A program made the translations under genes and the position numbers. The notes beneath the pieces were generated by a model, which saw only the letters and a list, made by a program, of their open reading frames with translations, had not been told where the DNA came from and did not search any database. Below are positions 46,785 through 55,219 of a DNA stretch of 64,000 bases, piece after piece (positions within the stretch are counted from its first letter, which is position 1; each line of letters begins with the position of its first letter). Source of the stretch: Pseudomonas sp. W4I3 (GTDB lineage Bacteria > Pseudomonadota > Gammaproteobacteria > Pseudomonadales > Pseudomonadaceae); assembly GCF_030816195.1 (NCBI RefSeq), contig NZ_JAUSXS010000001.1, positions 3,929,501 through 3,993,500 on the forward strand, in the 5' to 3' direction.

Positions 46785-47651
46785 TCAGCGGTTGGCGTCG
46801 GAGTGGGTCATGGCGGTGTAGAACAGCCAGGACACCAACAGGATGATCAGGAAGTACACCAGCGAAAATGCCGCCGCCGGGCCGAGGTCGAATTGGCCTA
46901 CGGCCATCTGGGTCAAGGTCTGACTGAGGAAGGTGGTGGCGTTCCCCGGCCCGCCGCCGGTCAGTACGAACGGTTCGGTGTAGATCATGAAACTGTCCAT
47001 GAAACGCAGCATCACCGCGATCAACAGCACGCTTTTCATCTTGGGCAGCTGGATATGTCGGAAAACCGCCCAGGCCGATGCGCGATCGATCCGCGCCGCC
47101 TGGTAGTACACATCCGGAATCGCCCGCAGCCCCGAATAGCACAGCAACGCCACCAGTGAGGTCCAGTGCCAAACGTCCATGACCAGCACGGTGACCCAGG
47201 CGTCCATGGTGTTGGCCGCATAGTTGTAGCTGATGCCCATAGCGTTGAGGCTGTAACCGAGCAGGCCGATGTCGGCGCGGCCGAAGATCTGCCAGATGGT
47301 GCCGACCACGTTCCACGGAATCAGCAAGGGGATTGCCAGCACGATCAACACCAGCGACGACCAGCGGCCCTTGGTCGGCATGGTCAGGGCGATGGCGATG
47401 CCCAGGGGGATTTCGATCAGCAGCACGCAGGCCGAATAGATGAACTGGCGCAGCAGCGAATCATGCAGGCGTGGGTCGAGCAGCACCTGTTTGTACCAGT
47501 CGGCACCGACGAAGTAGCGGCTGGACTGGTCAAAAATATCCTGCACCGAATAGTTGACCACCGTCATCATCGGGATCACGGCGCTGAACGCCACCAGCAG
47601 GAACACCGGCAGCACCAGCCACCAGGCCTTGTTGTTCTGCACCTTGTTCAT
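46785..47651 (-). CDS. glpP: ABC transporter permease, GlpP-like
   Basis: 288 residues from the ATG at 47651, which overlaps the upstream ATPase stop (ATGA), indicating coupled translation. Six transmembrane segments, MalF/UgpA type, with an EAA-like loop (PDVYYQAARIDRASAWAVFR). It is the first permease subunit of the transporter. Confidence 0.9.
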   Translation of the reverse strand: MNKVQNNKAWWLVLPVFLLVAFSAVIPMMTVVNYSVQDIFDQSSRYFVGADWYKQVLLDPRLHDSLLRQFIYSACVLLIEIPLGIAIALTMPTKGRWSSLVLIVLAIPLLIPWNVVGTIWQIFGRADIGLLGYSLNAMGISYNYAANTMDAWVTVLVMDVWHWTSLVALLCYSGLRAIPDVYYQAARIDRASAWAVFRHIQLPKMKSVLLIAVMLRFMDSFMIYTEPFVLTGGGPGNATTFLSQTLTQMAVGQFDLGPAAAFSLVYFLIILLVSWLFYTAMTHSDANR

Positions 47652-48745
47652 GGCAGCACCTCCAGCAGGTAATCGTCGGCGTAGAGCATCAGCCATTGCG
47701 CGGGGAAGCTGATGCAGGCTCGGCCTTCGGGCACCGGTTTGTCTTCGGCCAGGCGCACTTTGAGCGTGGCGCCATCAAGGTTGAGGGTCATGATCTTGTA
47801 GGTGCCGAGATCTTCCACGTGAGTGACATCGGCCTGCAAGGCGTCAGGGTTGTGCTCGTCCCACACATGGATGAATTCCGGGCGAATACCCACCTGGAGT
47901 TTCTTGTAGTCGGTGGCGTTGAGGCGTTGCTGCAACGCCTCGGACAGCGGCAGCAATGTGTTGGCAAACCGCACCCCGCCCGCCTCGGCCTGCACCTCGA
48001 TCAGATTCATCCCAGGGCTGCCGATGAAATAACCGACGAAGGTGTGGCTCGGCCGCTCGAACAATTCGCGCGGCGTACCGAACTGCACGATCTGCCCGCC
48101 GTACATCACCGCGATTTTATCGGCGAAGGTGGAGGCTTCGAGCTGGTCGTGGGTGACGTAGACCATGGTGATATTGAACTGCTCGTGAATCTGCTTGAGC
48201 TTGCGCCGCAGTTTCCACTTCAGGTGCGGGTCGATCACCGTCAGCGGCTCGTCAAACAGGATCGCCGACACGTCGTCGCGCACCAGGCCACGGCCCATGG
48301 AGACTTTCTGTTTTTCGTCGGCGGTGAGGTTGCGGGCTTTTTTGCTGAGCAGGTTCTGCAGGTCGAGGACCTCGGCGATTTCCTGCACCTTGCTATGAAT
48401 TTTCGCCTCGGCCATGCCCTGGTTGCGCAGGGGAAACGCCAGGTTATCGAACACCGTCATGGTGTCGTACACCACCGGAAACTGGAACACCTGGGCGATG
48501 TTGCGCTTTTCCGGGGTGAGGTCGTTGACCACCTGGGTATCGAACAGCACCTGGCCTTCGGACGGGCTGAGCAGGCCGGAAATGATGTTGAGCAAAGTCG
48601 ACTTGCCGCAGCCCGACGGGCCGAGCAAGGCGTAGGCACCGCCCTGCTCCCACACGTGGTTCATCGCCCGGATAGCGTAGTCCTCCGGGCCGCTTGGCGT
48701 AGGGCTGTAGCTGTGCGCCAGGTTCTGCAAATGGATCTCGGCCAT
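47648..48745 (-). CDS. glpT: ABC transporter ATPase with atypical signature, GlpT-like
   Basis: 365 residues. Walker A GPSGCGKSTLLN and Walker B AILFDEPLTVIDPHLKW are normal. The usual LSGGQ signature is replaced by LTADEKQKVSMGRGL, so one composite ATP site of the heterodimer is probably weak or structural. A C-terminal TOBE/MalK-like regulatory region (about 240-365) includes VGIRPEFIHVW. It overlaps the first ATPase gene by one base and the permease by four. Confidence 0.9.
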   Translation of the reverse strand: MAEIHLQNLAHSYSPTPSGPEDYAIRAMNHVWEQGGAYALLGPSGCGKSTLLNIISGLLSPSEGQVLFDTQVVNDLTPEKRNIAQVFQFPVVYDTMTVFDNLAFPLRNQGMAEAKIHSKVQEIAEVLDLQNLLSKKARNLTADEKQKVSMGRGLVRDDVSAILFDEPLTVIDPHLKWKLRRKLKQIHEQFNITMVYVTHDQLEASTFADKIAVMYGGQIVQFGTPRELFERPSHTFVGYFIGSPGMNLIEVQAEAGGVRFANTLLPLSEALQQRLNATDYKKLQVGIRPEFIHVWDEHNPDALQADVTHVEDLGTYKIMTLNLDGATLKVRLAEDKPVPEGRACISFPAQWLMLYADDYLLEVLP

Positions 48746-49839
48746 CAGGCAACCCTCGCGACACGGCGCCCGGGGGCCTGGACCAAACGGCCCTGGCCAT
48801 CGAACACAAACAGTTTATGGGTGGGGATATACACGCGGATCGGCGCGTCGACGTCGTACTCATGCACCCCCGGCAGGTGCAGCACCAGCAGGAAATGTTC
48901 GCTGCGCACGTGCAGGAAGGTTTCCGAACCGCTGATCTCGGCGACTTCCACGGTTACCGCCAGCTCCAGGTCGTCGTCGTTGCTGGGCACCAGGCTGATA
49001 TGGCTGGGGCGCACGCCGAAGCGGAATTCGCCTTCGCCGATGGGGCGCAGGTCGACGTTAAGCGGGAAATGCACGAAGTTGGCGAAACTCACTTCATTGC
49101 CGCTGATGCGCCCGGGCATCAGGTTGATCGGCGGTTCGGAAAACAGCTCCGCAGCCAATACGCTTTGCGGCTGGTGATAGACCTCGGCGGCCTTGCCGCT
49201 CTGAATCACCCGGCCCTCGTGGAGAATGGTGGTGGTGCCGCCCAGTGCCAGGGCTTCGTTGGGCTCGGTGGTGGCGTAGATAGCGATGGTGTGGCGCGCC
49301 TTGAACAGTTCGCGCATTTCCTGGCGCAGCTCTTCGCGCAACTTGTAGTCCAGGTTGACCAACGGCTCATCGAACAGGATCAGCTCGGCGTCTTTGACCA
49401 GTGCTCGGGCCATGGCCGTACGCTGCTGCTGGCCGCCGGACAGTTCCAGCGGGTGGCGTTGCAGAAATTTCTCGATGCGCAGCATCCGCGCCGTTTCCAG
49501 CACCTTGCTCTGGATCAGCTCGTTGGACACACCGGCCTGGCGCAAGGGCGAGGCGATGTTTTCGAACACGGTCATGGTGGGGTAGTTGATGAACTGTTGG
49601 TACACCATGGACACGTTGCGCAAGCGCACCGGTTTTTGCGTGACGTCCACACCGTTCATCAGGATGCGGCCGCTGTCGGGCTTGTCCAGGCCGGCCATCA
49701 GGCGCATCAGGCTGGTCTTGCCGGACAGGGTGCGACCGAGCAATACGTTGAAGGAACCGGCTTCGAAACGCAGGTTGGCATCGTCGATCCAGGTTTGGCC
49801 TTCGACAACGCGGGAGACATGTTCCAGGGTCAATGACAT
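48745..49839 (-). CDS. glpS: ABC transporter ATPase, GlpS-like
   Basis: 364 residues, first gene of the operon. The signature LSGGQQQRTAMARALVKDAE and Walker B LILFDEPLVNLD are standard. Walker A is GRTLSGKTS, keeping GxxxxGKT but without the usual GSGKS. A C-terminal TOBE-type region follows (FGVRPSHISLV). The start ATG has AAGGTCG upstream and lies about 35 nt below the predicted sigma-54 start site. With the following gene it forms an ATPase heterodimer energising uptake. Confidence 0.9.
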   Translation of the reverse strand: MSLTLEHVSRVVEGQTWIDDANLRFEAGSFNVLLGRTLSGKTSLMRLMAGLDKPDSGRILMNGVDVTQKPVRLRNVSMVYQQFINYPTMTVFENIASPLRQAGVSNELIQSKVLETARMLRIEKFLQRHPLELSGGQQQRTAMARALVKDAELILFDEPLVNLDYKLREELRQEMRELFKARHTIAIYATTEPNEALALGGTTTILHEGRVIQSGKAAEVYHQPQSVLAAELFSEPPINLMPGRISGNEVSFANFVHFPLNVDLRPIGEGEFRFGVRPSHISLVPSNDDDLELAVTVEVAEISGSETFLHVRSEHFLLVLHLPGVHEYDVDAPIRVYIPTHKLFVFDGQGRLVQAPGRRVARVA

Positions 49840-49883
49840 GACACGACCTTTTTATTATTGGAATGAATCTGGCCAGTTGTCAG

Positions 49884-49899
49884 AGCGAGTTTCGTGCCA
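49884..49899 (-). promoter_or_regulatory. Sigma-54 promoter of the glpSTPQUV-like operon
   Basis: Read on the minus strand, TGGCACGAAACTCGCT matches the -24/-12 consensus (TGGCACGN4TTGCW) with one mismatch, and the GG and GC elements have the correct spacing. The expected transcript start is about 49873, giving a leader of about 34 nt before the glpS-like ATG. The divergent gene encodes a sigma-54 activator, which fits. Confidence 0.82.
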
Positions 49900-49943
49900 G
49901 AAATGGCAGGTGGTTGATCCGTAAGGAAATGGGGTAAATCCGC

Positions 49944-50012
49944 TGTTCGGGAGTGAACAATTTGGCTGATCAACTGAACAGTCAGGGGGTTGACAATGAA
50001 CAGTTCTGAACA
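49944..50012. promoter_or_regulatory. Candidate upstream activator sites (TGTTC/GAACA array)
   Basis: TGTTCGGGAGTGAACA (49944-49959) is an inverted repeat. Further GAACA half-sites start at 49976, 49998 and 50008, the last two within TGAACAGTTCTGAACA. They lie 45-130 bp upstream of the sigma-54 promoter, the usual place for enhancer-binding-protein sites. Binding by the product of the gene at 50204 is inferred. Confidence 0.65.
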
Positions 50013-50052
50013 ACACTCTTTGGACCCCGATTGATTGATCAATACAGATCAA

Positions 50053-50143
50053 CTGTGGGAGGGGGCTTGCTCCCGATGGCGGTATATCAGTGACAAAAGT
50101 GCTGACTGACCCACCGCTATCGGGGGCAAGCCCCCTCCCACAT
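50053..50143. repeat. Paired REP palindromes (REPIN)
   Basis: CTGTGGGAGGGGGCTTGCTC with CGATGGCGG, then the inverted partner CCGCTATCGGGGGCAAGCC with CCTCCCACA. It lies within the divergent regulatory gap between the ABC operon and its presumed activator gene. Confidence 0.9.
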
Positions 50144-50203
50144 TGACCTGGTTACATCCATTGGTGTGCAAGACCCCAAAACAATAAAAATGAAGGTCAA
50201 CAC

Positions 50204-52021
50204 ATGGCCGAACCACTGACTCACGACACCATCATCCAGGACTCCTGGCGCCGTTGCCGCGCCTTTGGCCTGGATCACCAGAGCACGCCCAGCTTCGACC
50301 AGTTGCCCGCCGAGGGCATTCGCCAGTTGCTGGAGAGTCAGCATTCACTGGTGCAGACCACCCATCAGGAAGTGCTGCCCTACTACGAGAACATCCTCAG
50401 CAATTCCAACTGCCTGATCATGTTGGCCGACAACCAGGGCCAGGTCTTGACGTCGTGGGGCACCCAGCGGTTTATCGAACCGGGGCTGGCCCGTGGTTTC
50501 AGCGCAGGCGCCAGCTGGATGGAACATGCCAGCGGCACCAACGCCATCGGCACCGCATTGGCCTGCGCCCAGGCCGTGCATATCGAGCACGACGAACACT
50601 TCCTCAAGGCCAACCGATTCATGACCGGTTCGGCGGCGCCAATTTTCGACGCCCAACGTGAGATCATTGCGGTGCTGGACGTCTCCAGCGACAGCTACCT
50701 GCCGCCCTCCCACACTCTGGGCATGGTCAAGATGATGAGCCAGACCGTGGAAAACCGGCTGATCCTCAACCTGTTTCGCGGCGAGCACTTCCAGCTGACG
50801 TTCAACACCGGCCTGAGCAACCTCGACAGCCAGTGGGCAGGCCTATTGATTTTCGACGAAAGCGGCCAGGTGCTGTCGGCTAACCGGCGTGCGGACAATT
50901 TGTTGGGTATCAGTCTGTCGCGGGTGATGATCGACAGCTTGTTCAAGGTCTCGCTGCTGGAGTTGCTCAATCAGCCGGAGGGCCTGCCCTTCTCCCTGCA
51001 AGCGGCGGGACGCAATCGTTTCCAATGCCTGCTCAAGCGGCCCCGGCAGACGCCGGTGCAGGCGCGGATGTTCAACCCACCTGCGGCGTCCAAGCCCGCC
51101 GCCATCAGCCTCACGACCCTGCATTTTGGCGATACGCGGGTGGAGAAAGCCGTGCGTCAGGCCGAACGCCTGCTGGAAAAGGACATTCCGCTGTTGATCC
51201 ACGGCGAAACCGGCGTGGGCAAGGAGGTGTTCGTCAAAGCGCTGCACCAGGCCAGTTCCCGCAGCCAGCAGGCATTGATCGCGGTGAACTGTGCGGCGAT
51301 TCCGGCTGAGCTGGTGGAATCGGAACTGTTTGGCTACGAAAAAGGCGCGTTCACCGGTGCCAACCAAAAAGGCAGCATCGGGCTGATCCGCAAGGCCGAC
51401 AAGGGCACGCTGTTTCTCGATGAAATCGGCGACATGCCTTTACCCACCCAGGCCCGGCTGCTGCGGGTGCTGCAGGAGCGTTGTGTGCAACCGGTGGGCA
51501 GCAGCGAGGTGTTTCCGGTGGACTTGCGCATCATCTCGGCCACCAACCGAGCGCTACGGGAACTGGTGCAAGCCGGTCGCTTTCGTGAGGATTTGTATTA
51601 CCGCATTGGCGGCCTGACCCTGGAATTGCCGCCATTGCGCGAGCGCAGCGACAAGCAGGCGCTGTTCCAGCAACTGTGGCAGCAGCACCGCGACCCCACG
51701 CAGTGGGCCGGGTTGAGCGCCGAGGTGCTGAAGCTGTTCGAACAGCATCCGTGGCCGGGCAATCTGCGTCAGGTGAGCAGTGTGCTGCAGGTGGCGCTGG
51801 CGATGGCCGAAGAACAGCCCATCCGCCCGGAGCACCTGCCCGATGATTTTTTTGTGGACTTGCTGGGGCCCACACCCGAGCCCGCCAGTGAGCGTCTGGA
51901 TGACAGCGTCGACCTGACGCAGCGCTTGAAGGCGGCGGGCGGCAACATATCTCACCTCGCCCGCGAACTGGGGGTGAGCCGCAATACCCTGTACAAGCGC
52001 CTGCGCCAGAACGAAGGCTAA
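50204..52021 (+). CDS. Sigma-54-dependent activator (AcoR-like)
   Basis: 605 residues. An N-terminal GAF-like sensor (about 50-200; SAGASWMEHASGTNAIGTALA is typical of AcoR-type proteins) and a PAS-like segment (about 205-310) precede a AAA+ domain (about 320-550) with Walker A GETGVGKE, the sigma-54 contact loop GAFTGA and Walker B GTLFLDEIGD. A Fis-type helix-turn-helix ends the protein (ISHLARELGVSRNTLYKRL). It activates sigma-54 RNA polymerase after sensing a small molecule through the GAF domain. It is divergent from the glpSTPQUV-like operon, which has a sigma-54 promoter, so it is almost certainly its activator. The inducer is unknown. Confidence 0.93.
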   Translation: MAEPLTHDTIIQDSWRRCRAFGLDHQSTPSFDQLPAEGIRQLLESQHSLVQTTHQEVLPYYENILSNSNCLIMLADNQGQVLTSWGTQRFIEPGLARGFSAGASWMEHASGTNAIGTALACAQAVHIEHDEHFLKANRFMTGSAAPIFDAQREIIAVLDVSSDSYLPPSHTLGMVKMMSQTVENRLILNLFRGEHFQLTFNTGLSNLDSQWAGLLIFDESGQVLSANRRADNLLGISLSRVMIDSLFKVSLLELLNQPEGLPFSLQAAGRNRFQCLLKRPRQTPVQARMFNPPAASKPAAISLTTLHFGDTRVEKAVRQAERLLEKDIPLLIHGETGVGKEVFVKALHQASSRSQQALIAVNCAAIPAELVESELFGYEKGAFTGANQKGSIGLIRKADKGTLFLDEIGDMPLPTQARLLRVLQERCVQPVGSSEVFPVDLRIISATNRALRELVQAGRFREDLYYRIGGLTLELPPLRERSDKQALFQQLWQQHRDPTQWAGLSAEVLKLFEQHPWPGNLRQVSSVLQVALAMAEEQPIRPEHLPDDFFVDLLGPTPEPASERLDDSVDLTQRLKAAGGNISHLARELGVSRNTLYKRLRQNEG

Positions 52022-52055
52022 AGCAGCACGCCCACGCGCGCTTACAGATGCCTTC

Positions 52056-54173
52056 TCAGCGCCAACTCCATGAGACGCCGGTGTAGATACCGCGGCCATC
52101 GGCCGGCGTGGAGCGCGCCACATCCACGCCCTTGTCGTCATAGCCTGGCGTGACGGTGTTGGCATAGCGCCGGTTGGTCAGGTTGCGCAGGTCGACCCAG
52201 GCCTGCCAGTCCTGCCTGGGCGCATCGTAGCCGAACGTGGCGCCCAGGGTGGTGTAGGCCGCCGCGTAGTAAGAGTTGGCGTAATCCACCGCCACCCGCG
52301 AGGCGTGCTCGCTGTTGAGGCTGGTGTAGAAGCCGGTCGGGTGGCTGTAGCGCAACTGCGCCTGGTAATAGTGCTTGGGGATGCCAGGCAAGGTGTTGTC
52401 ACCGAAACGCTCATCGTCGCGGTAGTGGAAATCGCTGAAGGTATAGGCTTGGCGCAGCGCCAGCTGGCCGTCGCGTCCGCCGTCCCACAGCGGGCTGAGC
52501 AGGCTCAGCTCCACGCCCTGGTGCACGGTGGGGCTGGCATTGGCTTCGGCGACGATGGCATTGCTGGTGGCCGTCTGGGCCTGGGTTTCCACGCTCAACA
52601 GCTCGTGGCGTACCTCGGAGCGATAGAGCGCCAGGTCCCATTGACCGAGCCAGGCCTCACCGCGCCCACCGACTTCCAGCGTCGTAGCGCTCTGATTGCG
52701 CAGCTTCACCCCTTCGCGCTGCAAGCCGGTGGCCGCGCCATTGCCGGGGCCGAAATACTTGTTGGAACCCCAGATCATCGACCAGGCGTGCGGCGGCTCG
52801 ACCGAACGGCTCAGGTTGCCGTACACCTGCAATTGCGGGGTGAAGTCATAGCGCAGGCCAATGCGTGGCGCGTAGTCCCAATCGTGCTGGCTGATCGGTG
52901 CCTGGCCGTCTGGATAGGTCACCTGGGTTTCGCGGCGGGTGTAGATCGCGGCCAGGCCGGTGGTCAGCCACAGGTCAGGCACCAGCTCCAGCTCGTTGCC
53001 GACGTGAAGCACGGTATCGGAACCCAGGTAGGTGTAGTCGCGAGTCTTGGTGCCGGGTGCGAAGTCCTTCGTATTGCCCGCCGGGGTGCGCACGTACTCC
53101 GAGGCGCCATTGTTGGGCATCGCCTGAGTGGTGCGCAGGCCGAGCGTGGTGTTGCTGTCGTGGCCGAACAGGCTGTCCTGGCGAATGTAATTGAGGGTGC
53201 TGCTGATGTCGGTGTAGGCGACTTTCAGGCGGTTGGTGCCTTCGCGCAGGTCCATCGGGTAGTCGTGATAGGCCAGCCCGACTTCAACCCGCGAAGCGTC
53301 GTCCAATTGCAAGGTGGTCTTGTTGGCGATCCAGGTGGAGCCCGGTTGCAGACGCTTGGAATCGCGGGCGGCGTTGAGGCTGTTGGCGGCACGCGGGTCA
53401 TGGCTGATCTGGTAGCGCGTGAGCTTGCCCGGGGTGTCGTTGGTGGTTTCGCGGTAACGAAAATAGAAGCGCGTTTCCAGGTCCGGGTTGAAGCGGTAGC
53501 CGAAGTTGGCCGCGACGCCTTTGCCGGTGCCGGCGCTCTGGTGCTGGAAACCGTCGGACTGCGAATCGGTGAGGCTGATGTAGTAATCGGCATCCCCGAG
53601 CACCTGCCCGGAACTGATCTCGCGCTGGGCGTAGCCACGGCTGCCCGCTTCATAGCGCACTTGCAGCTTGGGCGCATCAAGACCGGTACGGGTGACGTAA
53701 TTGACAGCGCCGCCCAGGGCCAACGCGCCCTGATCGAAACCGTTGGCGCCGCGCAGCACCTCCACCCGGCTCTGCCATAGCGGGTCCTTCAGCTCGTAAG
53801 GCGTACCGCCGGGACCGGTGAGCGGCAGGCCGTCGAACATTTCGTACAGCCCCGAGCCATGGGCACCGGGGCTACGGTTCAGGCCCGAACCGCGAATGGA
53901 CAGTTTGACCCCTTCGTTGTTCGCCGCCTTGGCGTAGACCCCGGCCTGGTATTTGAAAACGTCCTCATTGGTGCTGATTCGCCCTTGCTGCACGCTGTTC
54001 ATGTCAATGAAATTAGTGCCGCCGGGCACGCTTTTGAGCTGCGCCTGGGCGATGTCGCCGGCGCTGGCCTGGTCCGTGGTGACTTCAACCGGCGCCAATT
54101 GCAGGCTGTCGGCCTGTACCAGCGAACTGAGGGCCAGGGTGGCGAATAGCAGCGGAGGTTGTCGCAACAGCAT
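52056..54173 (-). CDS. TonB-dependent outer-membrane receptor
   Basis: About 705 residues from the ATG at 54173 (AAGGAC upstream); upstream in-frame sequence to 54245 is not needed. A signal peptide ends near SLVQA-DS. The plug domain (about 40-160) has VKLSIRGSGLNRSPGAHG and WQSRVEVLRGANGFDQGALA. A 22-strand barrel follows and ends in the aromatic SWSWR typical of outer-membrane porins. There is no N-terminal signalling extension and no adjacent sigma/anti-sigma pair. It takes up a siderophore or other large substrate using TonB energy. The substrate is unknown. It is divergent from a small ORF and an XRE-cupin regulator, which may control it. Confidence 0.93.
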   Translation of the reverse strand: MLLRQPPLLFATLALSSLVQADSLQLAPVEVTTDQASAGDIAQAQLKSVPGGTNFIDMNSVQQGRISTNEDVFKYQAGVYAKAANNEGVKLSIRGSGLNRSPGAHGSGLYEMFDGLPLTGPGGTPYELKDPLWQSRVEVLRGANGFDQGALALGGAVNYVTRTGLDAPKLQVRYEAGSRGYAQREISSGQVLGDADYYISLTDSQSDGFQHQSAGTGKGVAANFGYRFNPDLETRFYFRYRETTNDTPGKLTRYQISHDPRAANSLNAARDSKRLQPGSTWIANKTTLQLDDASRVEVGLAYHDYPMDLREGTNRLKVAYTDISSTLNYIRQDSLFGHDSNTTLGLRTTQAMPNNGASEYVRTPAGNTKDFAPGTKTRDYTYLGSDTVLHVGNELELVPDLWLTTGLAAIYTRRETQVTYPDGQAPISQHDWDYAPRIGLRYDFTPQLQVYGNLSRSVEPPHAWSMIWGSNKYFGPGNGAATGLQREGVKLRNQSATTLEVGGRGEAWLGQWDLALYRSEVRHELLSVETQAQTATSNAIVAEANASPTVHQGVELSLLSPLWDGGRDGQLALRQAYTFSDFHYRDDERFGDNTLPGIPKHYYQAQLRYSHPTGFYTSLNSEHASRVAVDYANSYYAAAYTTLGATFGYDAPRQDWQAWVDLRNLTNRRYANTVTPGYDDKGVDVARSTPADGRGIYTGVSWSWR

Positions 54174-54380
54174 GGGCGGGTCCTTGAAAGACAGGGCGTG
54201 GACGGCAGCGCCGGCACGCGAACAGTCATGGGAAGGCGCCCACACCTGTCAGGTCACGCGCGCATGGGGATTCGCTGTTAAGTCCAAAATCGAATTAACA
54301 AATGAAAACTCAGTATTTAAGGAAATAACCGCTACGCCTTACTGTGGGCCATCGAACCACTCCATCGCGAGAGCCTACCC

Positions 54381-54539
54381 ATGCAAACATCCGCCACCCT
54401 CATTGACTTCACCCTTCACCGTAAACGCCGCCAGGCACGTGCGGCGGCCGAGTTGATGTGGGCGATGTACGCAGCGCGTGCAGGGCTGGCCGTGTTTACT
54501 GCGCACGCCACGACAAACAGCGATACCCGCCAGGCGTAA
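54381..54539 (+). CDS. Small hypothetical protein (52 aa)
   Basis: A short frame from ATG to TAA ending 5 bp before the XRE-cupin start. It is basic in the middle (FTLHRKRRQARAAAELMW) and then weakly hydrophobic (MYAARAGLAVFTAHA). It could be a genuine small protein or a leader peptide coupling translation to the regulator. The ribosome site is weak. Family unknown. Confidence 0.5.
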   Translation: MQTSATLIDFTLHRKRRQARAAAELMWAMYAARAGLAVFTAHATTNSDTRQA

Positions 54540-54544
54540 GGCCG

Positions 54545-55171
54545 ATGAACTTCCTTCACGCCATTCCCGAACCACCTGAGCCACTGCCCACCCCCAGCAC
54601 CGACGATGATGTGATCAGCCTGTGCGTGGCGCATAACCTGCAACGCCTGCGCAGCAAGCGCCACCTGTCAATGGACGGGCTGGCGCGGGCCTGCGGCGTG
54701 AGCCGTGCAATGCTGGCGCAAATCGAGTCCGGGCGCAGCGTGCCGTCGATCAAGGTGCTGTGCAAGATTGCCAAGGGCTTGAAGGTATCAGTGGCGGCGT
54801 TTCTGGAGGATCGCGCGTTCGAGGGTGTCGAAGTGCTGCCGGCGCGACAGAGCAAACGCCTGGTGAGCGCTGACGGAGCGTTCGTCAGCCGGGCGTTGTT
54901 CCCTTTCGACAGGGCGCGCCAGTCCGAATTTTATGAAATCCGCCTGCGAGGCCTGGGTGAGGAAGTCTCCGAGGGGCACGGTCCGGGCATCCAGGAAAAT
55001 CTGGTGGTCGCCCAGGGGGTGCTGGAGGTCAGCGTCAACGATGAGCGCTACCTGCTCTCCACCGGCGATTCCATTCTGTTTTTCGCCGACCAGCCGCACC
55101 GCTATCGCAACCCGGCTGACAGCGAGGCGGTGGCGTTCCTGGTGATCATCTACCCGGAACGCCTGGACTGA
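54545..55171 (+). CDS. XRE-cupin transcriptional regulator
   Basis: 208 residues from the ATG at 54545 (TAAGG upstream); an earlier in-frame start at 54458 overlaps the small ORF and is disfavoured. The N-terminal lambda-repressor-like helix-turn-helix (about 28-82) includes LSMDGLARACGVSRAMLAQI and IESGRSVPSIKVL. The C-terminal cupin (about 105-205) includes VVAQGVLEVSVNDERYLL and DQPHRYRNP. Such proteins sense small molecules, often amino-acid or polyamine-related. It is divergent from the TonB receptor gene and followed by a strong terminator. Target and ligand unknown. Confidence 0.9.
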   Translation: MNFLHAIPEPPEPLPTPSTDDDVISLCVAHNLQRLRSKRHLSMDGLARACGVSRAMLAQIESGRSVPSIKVLCKIAKGLKVSVAAFLEDRAFEGVEVLPARQSKRLVSADGAFVSRALFPFDRARQSEFYEIRLRGLGEEVSEGHGPGIQENLVVAQGVLEVSVNDERYLLSTGDSILFFADQPHRYRNPADSEAVAFLVIIYPERLD

Positions 55172-55175
55172 ATGC

Positions 55176-55206
55176 AAAAAGCCCCGAGAATTCGGGGCTT
55201 TTTTCT
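55176..55206 (+). terminator. Rho-independent terminator after XRE-cupin gene
   Basis: AAAAAGCCCCGA / TCGGGGCTTTTTT hairpin with a T run directly after the stop. The symmetric A/T tails mean it could also serve the converging Met-rich gene. Confidence 0.92.
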
Positions 55207-55219
55207 GACAGGCGAGCTG

